Source: Bretschneidera sinensis (Eukaryota > Streptophyta > Magnoliopsida > Brassicales > Akaniaceae). From it: DNA of 64,000 bases. Positions within the stretch are counted from its first letter, which is position 1. Every line of letters begins with the position of its first letter. Below, piece by piece: positions 47,263 to 56,700 of the stretch. The stretch covers positions 70,677,501 to 70,741,500 of the forward strand of contig CM043698.1 of assembly GCA_023935145.1 (NCBI GenBank), written 5' to 3'. A program made the position numbers and the translations under genes. The notes beneath the pieces were generated by a model. The model saw only the letters and a list, made by a program, of their open reading frames with translations. It did not search any database and was not told the DNA's origin.

Positions 47263-48983
47263 TTATTGGTAGAATCTACGGAGATTCTCCGCGTTCCAGG
47301 TGCGGGGAACGGGCTTTCCTTCCATGTCTTCTAGCTCATAGGTGCCTATCTTGCAGATCCTTCGAACCCTGTAAGGACCTTCCCAATTCGAGACCAACTT
47401 ACCCGTGTGTCAGGGGCGTGAGACTTCACTTTTCTGGAGGACGAGGTCATTAAGTTTGAAGTCTTTGGGCCGTATCCGGGAGTTATAGTACCGAGCGGCC
47501 CTTTGCTGATAGTTTGCGAGGCGAATTTGGGCTTTGTCCCTGGCTTCTTCAACTAGGTCCAAGTTCATTTTTAACCCTTCTTCGTTGCTGCTTGGCTCAA
47601 AACACTGTACTCGGAGTGACAGGACCCTGATTTCGAGAGGAATGACGGCTTCTGACCCATATGCCATGAAGAAGGGAGTTTCGCCTGTTGGCGTCATGGC
47701 CGTTGTTCGATAGGCCCAAAGGATGTGGTGGAGCTGTTCTACCCACCGATTATCTGCCTCGTTGAGTCTTCTTCTGATTCCTTGGAGGAGTGTCCTGTTG
47801 GTTACTTCAGCCTGGCCATTGGCTTGCGGGTACCCCACAGAGGAGAACCGATGCTCGACTACCCATTTGACCATTCTTCCTGAAGCGCTCGAATTGTGGA
47901 AGACTTGCCTCAAGGGTTGGTCCGTCAAAAGGACGATAGTGTGCTCTTGAAAATAAGGCCGGAGTTTTCGGGCGGCTATTATCAGAGCGTAAGCCATTTT
48001 TTCAATAGAAGGGTACCTCGTCTCGGCCTCATGGAGAATTCGGCTGACGTAGTAGATAGGCTTCTGGGCACCCTCTTTTTCTCGTACCAGGACAGAGGCC
48101 ACAGTGCTTGGTCCGGCGGATAGGTAAAGGAAGAGCTCTTCGGTCGGGAGTGGTTTGGTCAGAAAGGGTGGCGAACTTAGGTACTTTTTTAAGTCTTCAA
48201 ACGCCTCTTGGCAGCTCTCGGACCAAGCAAAGTTTTTTGCCTTTTGATAGCCTGAAAGAAAGGGAGGCACCTTTCTGCCGATTTAGACATGAAACGGCTC
48301 AGGGCTGCAATTCGTCCAGTGAGTCGCTGGACTTCTTTCACTGACTTAGGAGAGGCCATGTTGAGGATAGCTTCTATCTTCTCTGTGTTGACCTCTATCC
48401 CTTTCGGAGTGACCATAAATCCCAGGAACTTGCCTCCAGTTACCCCAAAGGCACACTTGGACGGATTCAACCTCATATTATGCTTGCGCAGGACTCCAAA
48501 GGCCTCCTCCAGATCGGAATGGTGGTTTCGTGCCTCAGGGCTTTTAACCAGCATGTCGTCCACATAGACTTCCATATTCCTCCCGATCTGTCTTTTGAAT
48601 ATTTTGTTCACCAACCTCTAGTAGGTTGCCCCAACATTCTTCAGCCTAAAAGGCATTACCTTGTAGCAGTATAACCCTCGCTCAGTGACGAAGGCGGTCT
48701 TTTCTTGATCGGACTTATGCATGAAGATCTGATTGTAACCAGAGTAGGCGTCCATGAAAGAGAGGAGTTCATGCCCTGAGGTGGCATCCACCATTTGATC
48801 GATCCGGGGAAGAGGGAAGCTGTCCTTGAGGCAAGCTTTGTTTAAGTTGGTGAAATCAATGCAGATGCACCACTTTTCACTGGCTTTCTTGACCATTACC
48901 ACATTAGATACCCACTCGGGATACCTTGCTTCTTTAATGAAACCGGCTTCCAGCAGCTTGTCCACCTCGGCGTTGATGGCCAC
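47263..48983 (-). pseudogene. gypsy D pol: reverse transcriptase, RNase H, deleted integrase
   Basis: In one frame on the minus strand. RT begins AINAEVDKLLEAGFIKEARY, with DFTNLNKAC, SFMDAYSGYNQI and the intact catalytic box YVDDMLVKS near 48560; a TAG at about 48615-48617 replaces Gln in GATY-RLVNKIF. The RNase H domain follows (YYVSRILHEAETRYPSIEKM). At about 47850 RMVKWVVEH runs directly into RFSSVGYPQANGQAEVTNRT of the integrase core, so the end of RNase H, any second RNase H, the HHCC finger and the first catalytic Asp residues are gone without loss of frame. The integrase tail continues past a TGA (about 47410) with GKLVSNWEGPYRVRRICK and ends at TAA 47263-47265. No active integrase can be made. 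Confidence 0.85.
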
Positions 48984-49013
48984 CTGACGCTCTGGGGCAA
49001 AAGACCTATTCTT

Positions 49014-49793
49014 CTAAATGACTAGCTTGTATTCAGGGTCTACGTTCAGGTGGTGCTCAATGGTTTCAGGATTGACCCCTGGCATGTCTGATGCTGACCA
49101 GGCGAACAGATCTTGGTTCCTCCGGAGGAGGCGAAGTTGTTCTTCTCTGGCCTCCTTTGAAAGGTTTTCTCCTACTTGTATGGTCCAGGCGGGGTCTTCT
49201 CCTAGGAGCACAACGGTTACTTCCTCGGCGGGTCGGCCTCTGGGTGCCTTCATGTCGTCCCGCAGGTCCTCAACTTCAAGTGGTAGGGCCTCGGTCTTTT
49301 TCCCTTCTCTGATGGCGCTCAAGTAGCAGAACCGGGAGGCTCTCTGATCCCCCTTTATCACCCCTACACCTTTGCTAGTGGGGAACTTGACCTTCAGGTG
49401 ATAGGTTGAGACGACAGCTTTTAGCTTGTTGAGGGTGGGCCGCCCAATTATCACGTTATAGGAGGAGGGTTGTTTTACCACAAGGAACGTGGCCCTTACA
49501 GTGGCTGTTCTTGGTACTGTCTCGGCTGTTATCGGGAGGACAATGCTTCCTTCGGGGAAGACTGGGGATCCCTCGAAGCCGTAGAGGGGGGCAAGGGCAG
49601 ACTCTAGGCATCCCTCCTTCAGTTCCATGTACTGGTAGGTACCGTGAAACAGTATGTCAGCGGAGCTCCCGTTATCGATCAGGACCCGCCGTATCTCGCA
49701 GTTGGCCACTAGGAGTGCGACTACTACAGCGTCATCATAAGGAATCTGCACGTCCTCCAAGTCATCTTCCGTGAAGGAGATCATCGGCTCCAT
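49014..49793 (-). pseudogene. gypsy D protease region
   Basis: 259 residues, in frame with the RT downstream but separated from it by one TAG (about 49014) where Gln is expected before KNRSFAPERQ. The aspartic protease motif is degenerate: VLIDNGSSADILF (usual D-S/T/N-G; here D-N-G is acceptable). The typical Tat-pol stretch VVKQPSSYNVIIGRPTLNKL is present. The gag frame upstream is shifted by one base near 49800, so gag and pol are uncoupled in this copy. Confidence 0.75.
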
Positions 49794-51373
49794 TTTCCTT
49801 TTCTTGTGGGGGCCACTGACTCTGCCCCGAATTTCCTCCTGCGGCCAACCCTCCGCAAATCATTTTGATAACTCGGGTGGTTGCGGGTACTTTCGGCTTC
49901 TTCTGGGGGGGCCTCTCCTGCTCTGTCCTGGGTTCTCTTTGAGGATTCGGCCTCTCTTGCCAGGCTTGATAAGGGCGTCTATCATCTCTCCTTGGTGACA
50001 CGGGGTTTTCATGCCTTCGAGGCCCAGTGAACTCCTTCAAGTGCCCTCGGTTGATGAGTTTCTCAATCTGTTCCTTCAAGTCGTGGCACTCCTCCGTGTC
50101 GTGGCCACGACTTTGGTAGAACCGACACCACTTCTTGGGGTCTCCTCCAAGGAGTTTCTTAGGTGGCCACTGTAGGACAGACTTGTCTTGAAGCTGCATG
50201 AGGACGTCAGTCCTAGTAGTGTTGAGGGGAGAGAAGTTGTCGACCCGAGGGTGGGGCCTATACCTGTCCTCTTGGTTAGGTTTTTTGGCCACTCCTTTCT
50301 GAGGGGCAGGGTCTTTCCTTTTTCTTTCGGTTTCTCCTTCTCTTTCTCTTCTGAAGGCTTAATCGTCTTCCGCCAGCATGTGCTTTTCTGCCCGGGCCAG
50401 GATTTCGTTCATGTCTCGGGGCGGGCGCCGAGTTAGCTTGGAGCTAAAGATTCCCGACCTTAATCCGTTTTTGAAGGCCATCACCTGGATGTTGGGATCA
50501 AGGTCTGGAATTTCCCAAGTTGCTGTGTTGAACCGGGAAATGTAAGCCCGAAGCCTTTCTCCCTTATGCTGGATAATGTTGAAGAGGCTTTCCGAGGTTT
50601 TCTTGGGCCCCTTGCTGCTGAGGAAGTGAGAAACGAAAGCATAGCTGAGTTCTTTGAAATTACCAATGGTTCCTGGCTTTAAGCGCGAGTACCAAGTGTC
50701 CGCCGCCTTTTCAAGAGTCAGGGGAAAGGCGCGGCACATGATCTGGTCTGAGGTGGTCCATCGGATCCGTGGTCCCGTCATACATTCTGACCTGGGGCAT
50801 CCTGAAGTTTGGCGGGAAAGGGGTTTCTAGGATGCCTTCCGTGAAAGGGGGGTCCTGGACGTAGAGTTCGTCCATAATACTGAGATTCTTGTATCTCATA
50901 GCCGAGTCTATTCTTTCCTGCATTTCCTCAAATCGTCTGTCGAGGCTGGGGTTACCTTTTGAGGTGGAACTTTCTTTGGGCCGGCTATGGTGCTGTGAGG
51001 GCTCAGCACGGGGCTGGTTATGTGTTGGGTCATTCCTGCCTGATGACTCGGCCTCTCCCAGAGCTTGGTGGGGAGGATATGAAGGCTGCCGACCCCCTTC
51101 TCGGACTTGAGCCGCCAGATTGGCTATCATTCTGGACAGTTCTAGGAACTGAGCTTGGGTCGCCGGGGTTTGGAGGTGCGCGGGGGATCCCTCGTCGTCT
51201 GGTGAGTCGGTTTCAGCAAGGTGGGGATGTTGTTCCCTGGCGAGGGTGGCATCCTCTGGGATTGTTGGAAATCCGGATTTGGATCGGTGACCGTGAACTT
51301 CGCCTTGGATAGGAGCCGAGCACGCAGTCGGGGCTTCCTTGTTGGCTCTCCTAGCACCGTTCCTTGGTGGCAT
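49762..51373 (-). pseudogene. gypsy D gag
   Basis: Starts at ATG 51373 (MPPRNGARRANKEAPTACSA), about 70 bases after the primer site. An acidic/Ser-rich N-terminus is followed by MRYKNLSIMDELYVQDPPFT and RMYDGTTDPMDHL; there a deletion with frameshift (about 50750) removes part of the capsid start, and homology resumes in the next frame as CRAFPLTLEKAADTWYSRLK and FVSHFLSSKGPKKTSESLF. A TAA near 50357, probably from CAA, then interrupts the frame. The last part (50292-49762) carries a zinc-knuckle-like CRFYQSRGHDTEECHDLK, with H and C spaced as in Tat gags. It is non-functional. Confidence 0.8.
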
Positions 51374-51449
51374 CGTGACAGATGAGTTCTTTCACTTCTT
51401 CGCTTCTATTGTAGCGAGAGATTGTGGCTTCCCACAGATGGCGCCAATC

Positions 51450-52097
51450 TGTTGATGCCGTTTGCTGTTTGGTGCTGACGTGTCTTATGAGCTGGTGTGG
51501 GCTGTGATCTGCGTGGCTTGTGAGCTGGGCTCGGCCCGGAGGGTAACTCGGCCTAGGTCCTGCACAAGTGACGAGTACAAACTGAAGGCCCTCGGAAAGA
51601 GGGGAGAGGTAGACTTCTGAAGGCGCTCCGATGCTTAAGTTAGCAAATATTCAGGGGAGGAGTCGCGGGTTTGAGAGAGGAACCGAGGACTCTTTAGAAA
51701 ATTAAGTGGAGTGTGTGTGTCAACCTTAATCTGAATCTCCCTGTCATGTCCATACCTGGGCCTATTTATAGTCGTCTGCTGTCGGAGAGGGTATGATTGC
51801 AAGCCTAGGAGAGAGGGCGGCCATTGGGTGGCGGGCGGCCATAGGGTTGAGGAGTGGCTAGTTCCTTTAGGTTGGCTGGTGGTGATAGGGAAGATCTTAG
51901 TGTGGGCCGGCTGGGTCATTCTTCGCGGGTTTGGAGATTCTTGCTGGACCGTGGAACACACTGATTGTTTGTCCGTGCCGGGGGTGTTCTTCGAGTCAAC
52001 TGGGTTGGATTACCCTTCCGGGGTCCGAACTTATCTGGGTTGCAGGTTTGAGCCGGGTCTGGTGTTTGCTTGGGCTAGTGTTTTTTAGGCCGTATCA
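51450..52097 (-). repeat. 5' LTR of gypsy D
   Basis: 648 bp, TGTTGATGCC to CCGTATCA. CCTATTTATAGTCGTCTG (plus strand, about 51760-51777) gives TATAAATAGG on the minus strand as the promoter. The primer site lies next to it at about 51433-51448. Confidence 0.9.
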
Positions 52098-52349
52098 CAT
52101 GCTAATCTATACTGCAAAACAAAAAAAAATTGCATTACACAATATTATGTCCGTATATATCCAAAACTTCAGTCTCTATCCCTCTCTCCCATTGTTATTG
52201 AGGCAGAATATTAAAAATTGAGAGTTTCGCGTTTTAGATAGATATACAATAGTACATGATAACTAGAATTATAAATTTATTCAGAGATTATGAGAAGCAT
52301 TGAGGGGAAAAGGAAAGAAAGAAAAAGGAAGGATTGAGAGAAAAGGAAC

Positions 52350-52694
52350 CTGCAACTTGATGAGGAGTTTGGTGGTGACGGCATTAGATGAATGGAAGAG
52401 GGAGTGAAGAGTGGAAGTGAGAGGTTTGAACTTTGTACGGAGCAGAGGGTACGCAGCCAAGGGCAAAGATGGAATTTGCTCCCATTCACACTCTGGATGC
52501 TGAATTAAATACCTTTCACCCAAAAAGAAAACGAAAAATCAGAAATCAAATTAAACGCTAGCACATGTATACACATATATAAAAAAATATATATAGAGAG
52601 AGACATAAAGTGGGTACTTCCAAATGGAGGGGATGAAGAGAGTGTTGATTCCCGCTTTCTCGAATTCGGCTCTGATTTCTCCAGCATCGAATAC
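52350..52694 (-). pseudogene. RlmN-like radical-SAM gene, exons 1-2 (5' end)
   Basis: The missing front of the gene at 33391-37120. Exon 2 (52350-52512) reads YLIQHPECEWEQIPSLPLAA to TKLLIKLQ, and joins in phase to NGAFVEAVIMQYD of exon 3. Exon 1 (52618 to about 52694) reads SVFDAGEIRAEFEKAGINTL then FIPSIWK and joins exon 2 through a split AA|G codon (donor GTACCC, acceptor GAAAG). In exon 1 no ATG lies in this frame before an upstream in-frame TAG (near 52715), so either a start codon was lost or it lies in an unseen upstream exon. The only ATG nearby (52687) is in the wrong frame. Intron 2 now spans 37121-52349 and contains elements D and E. Confidence 0.75.
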
Positions 52695-52821
52695 TGACCG
52701 TAATTTATATTTCTACTCTTTTTTCTCCTTGCACAAACAAAATAATGCGTTATTTAAAGAATTGATGGTTTTTCTGGTGGTGCTGCTAGTAGTAACATAG
52801 AGAGCAATCAATTGCTGGTGC

Positions 52822-52849
52822 CTGGTGGTGGTGGTGGTGGTGGTGGTGG
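52822..52849. repeat. (GGT)n microsatellite
   Basis: Nine GGT units, upstream of the recognisable first exon of the radical-SAM gene. Confidence 0.9.
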
Positions 52850-53770
52850 TATAGCCGCTTTTCTCTTCTCTCGTCTCTGCACTCCTTTCTCGGGCTAGTA
52901 TTTTTCGCAGAAAGCTGTAGGTAACAACACGACACCGTTTGCTACAGAATGTTCTTCAATTTCTTGTACAAGGCCCAGCTTAGGTTTTATTACTTTTATT
53001 TCTTGGGCCGGAAAAGCCCAGTTCAAGCAATTCGTTGTAATATTGAAGAACTACTGTTATTTAGAGATAATGAAATGGTTTATGATCACTATAAACTAAA
53101 GCTATGCTAAACAACTTTAAAAAAATGGTTTATAAAATAAATTATTTTTTTTAACAAAAAAACTGTTTTTATTACGATTTTACTTTTATCAAACATTAAA
53201 TAATATATAACACGACTGTCATTTTATCATAAATCATTAAAAAAAACATTTTATAATCTATAAACCGCTCTACCAAGACCAAATGATATCAGACCCATCA
53301 TGAATATTATTATTATCACTATAGGCAATCAACAAAACCATTTTTTGGTTTTCTGCCATTTATCTTCTTGATACGTTTGAATCTATTTGGCTTTCACACT
53401 TATTGCTGCATACATGATGCGGTAAGATTGGAATTTCTAACGAGACGATCATTCAATAGAAGAGAAACAAACTGAAAAATTAGCACATAAAGACGAATTT
53501 AAATATAATCATACATGAAACTGCACATAAGAAGCCTCCAAACAAAGGTCATTTTATGATCATAGACCAAACTGTCCAATTCAATATGGATTCTAATAAA
53601 AAGACTAGCACTTCTAACCAGAAACCAACTTTGTACCTAAAACATCTTTAGGGAGCAAATTACTTTTTTTGAGAAAAAGATCCAATGTCTTGAGTGATGA
53701 ACACAAAACAGCCATTACAAATTGCAATTGAAGACTTTCAACTGCGACCATTCTTAACCTGGTTTCATTT
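52850..53770. other. intergenic region between two minus-strand genes
   Basis: Holds the 5' flank of the radical-SAM gene and the 3' flank of the next gene. No other gene or repeat recognised. Confidence 0.5.
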
Positions 53771-56700
53771 CTAGGAATCCAAAAGTGCTTCCACCTTCGC
53801 AATCTGATCCTCCTCGTTTTTCCGTGGTGGACTCTTACTAGCCTCAACAAACAAATCATGCTCCCATTTCGTGTCATCCCTGGTGCCACTTGCATGGTAC
53901 CCTTGTCTTCCATTGAATCTATCTCTTCCCCCGTAATTGCCACCATACCTTTCTCTCGATGGAAAGCCGTGCCTCTGTGCTTCTCCCCTGTTTGGTATCC
54001 TATCTCTTGTAAATGGCCTCTCTGGTCTGTCCAAATGGCGAGGGTTCCAGCGTTTGTCCTCCCTTCTTTCACTTCCTACCACAGGGCGATTAGGGCGGCC
54101 TTCTTTTTCTGGCTCAATGACTGCTCGGTCAGAATTTTCAGAGTCCACTGGAATCTTCTTCTCCCTGAATACAGGTCTTTTTCTAGCGGGTGGGGGTGGA
54201 TCACCCTCCATTTCACGAAGTTTATCATGGCGCTGAACACTGTTATCATCCCCCTTAGCTTGTGATTTCTCATCTCTTGGATGTGTATCATTAGTGGCTG
54301 GCTTGTCGGCTGCCCTTTCGTTACGATGATCCTTTGCATCCCTCCACCATCCGCGCTCTTCAATGGAAAGAAATAGTCAGTGATCATGTCTGAAAAAGTG
54401 TGTGAGAGAGAGAGAGAGAAGGAAAAAGAGGGAATCATGTTTCAACTTTCAAGGACCATTAGGTGGTGTTTTGGATAATTAATGTTGAACATACAATATG
54501 AAAGGAGGCTGTAAAAATATTTTAAACTGAAATAGAAGTGGAGGGCAATGACACTGATAGGCAGCATAGAGACGAGCTTCTAAAATTAAAGCAAGCAATC
54601 AATTGCTAAGTAAAAAACCTTTCTCCGTTACTAGTCTATTTGGAGGTGTGATTTCCAAGTAGAAGATATTGACTAGGAGCCTTTTGAACTCTTATGTGCT
54701 TTCATAGTGAGAAGAAGACCAAGAAAAATTCAGTTCCCATAAAAAATTTAAAAGTTTATCTGAAACCTACCAGTTTCGTTAGTGTCAATTGACACCTTGC
54801 GTTTTCAATTGCATCAAAGTGCGTCTCTCTCTTTTGACAATCTCCAATAGGCCTTTCTAGCCCCAATTGACAATGAAAAGTTAATATTGGCACATGTGCG
54901 ACACGTGCAAATGTCACGCATGACAATGCTTTTGGGAAAAATTAGCATTCCAAGTTCTTTTTTAAAATTTTCAAATCTAAGATATAGGATTTGGCATTGG
55001 GGCCCTCGTTTTGCGCTCCATTTGAACTTTGAATCCACACACATTTGGCATGAGAAACAGCTCCTTAACCAGTGAGCTACTTCTAATGCTTCTGATATTT
55101 CTTTTTTTTTTATAAGTAAAATTATATTAAAAAACTAAAAATGCACCAAGAGGGTGCAATCCATTTACAACGATTATCTATAGGATAGAAACTCTACAAA
55201 ATCTAAAACATCTATATCGTTCACCAAAAATTTCCCTTTAAACCAAAAATTAAGGGCATTGAACCAACTATCTCTAATTACATCAAAATTTCTTTCAATG
55301 CCATAAAAAACTTTATGATTTCTCTCATTCCACACGATCCAAAAAACAGAGAGAGGAATCAAAGAGTAAGCTTCCTTTAAATCCTTAGAAGCCCGAATCC
55401 CACTCCAAGCCCACATTTCATCTTTCACTGAGCCGGTAAACACCCAATAGACATCCAAAACACTATAAGCCATCTCTCACAAGCTTTTAGCCAAGGTACA
55501 CTCCATCAAAAGACGAAATATGGACTCGTTGCAACCTTTGCAAATGAAACACCAATTAACAATCACTTTCCCCTTTCTTTGTAAGTTGTAAACGATGAGA
55601 ATCTTCTCCCAAACGGCTTCTCAAACAAAAAAACACATTTTTTTGGGGCATGAGAACACCAAATTGCTTTCCATGGGAAAATGGACCCAATGTAAAGAAT
55701 CTTATAAAAAGATTTCACCTCAAACCCTTTATCTGGGCTATCCCTCCATCCCTCCATTTAATTGAATCCTCCCTAGATAAGTCCATTCTAGAACTATACA
55801 AAGCTTCCAAGAAACTTTGAACCCTCTCTACCTCACAATCATGTACATTTCGGATAGAAGGCACATTCCAAGAGGTTAAATCATTATTCACATAGACACA
55901 CAAACAAATAAGAGCTTCATTATCTCTCACAATAGCATAGATATCTTGAAATTGGTCTTTTAAAGGAGTGTTCCCAAACCACATAGCATGCCAAAGCCGC
56001 GTTTTCTCACCATTACCCACCAACACAAAAACACAAGGAAGCATAGCCTCCTAACCTTTCCAAAACCATTTCCACACCCTACAACATAGGTCCTCCTTCC
56101 TTCCTTAGACATCCACCCATTAGGATCCATCCCAAACTTGGCTTCCACCACTTATCTCCAAAGATATCTCTCTCCACAAGAAATCTCCATAACCATTTCC
56201 CAAGAAGAGCTCTATTGAATAAAGTAAGGGATTTAAGACCAAGACCCCATTTTTTCAATCGGTTGCTTAACCACACCCCACCTTACCAATTACCAAATGA
56301 TACTTATATTCCTCCCCCATATTACCCCAAAGAAACCTCCTTTGGATACCCGCCAATCGATTAGCCACCGAACTAGGGATAGGAAAAAGAGACATAAAAT
56401 AAATAGCAAGGCTAGAGAGTGTATTTTTCATGAGGGTAAGTCTTCCACCTTTTGAGAGGTAGCGATTCTTCCACCGGACTAACTGTTTTTCAAACCTTTT
56501 CACAATGGGATTCCAAACACTTTTGTCTTTAAATTTAGCTCCAAGCGGAAGACCAAGATGCGTAAGAGGAAGTGACCCCAAATTGTACCCCAACAAATTT
56601 GCAAAAAAACGGCCATTAATATTCTCACCAAGCGGGATTAAATCACTCTTACTAAAATTAACCTTAAGCCACGAAACCGCCTCAAAACACAAAAGAACAC

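Larger units (their letters stand above)
37184..52097 (-). mobile_element. Ty3/gypsy retrotransposon D (Tat-like), in intron 2 of the radical-SAM gene, hosting copia E
   Basis: Flanked by a perfect 5-bp duplication, CATGC (37179-37183 and 52098-52102). Ends are TG...CA. Without E it is about 9.86 kb. On the minus strand: 5' LTR (51450-52097), primer site in ATTGGCGCCATCTGTGGGAA (about 51433-51448), gag, protease, RT, RNase H, truncated integrase (to 47263), then about 4.3 kb of extra sequence with an antisense ORF and a tandem array, a purine tract (GGAAATGGGGGGCCTA) and the 3' LTR. An antisense ORF between pol and the 3' LTR is typical of the Tat lineage. Gag-pol carries frameshifts, stops and a deletion, so this copy is not autonomous. 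Confidence 0.9.

Noticed and set aside
52505..52687. 60-residue frame starting at ATG 52687
   Set aside because: It overlaps exon 1 in the wrong frame and runs into intron 1; the homologous frame is one base over.
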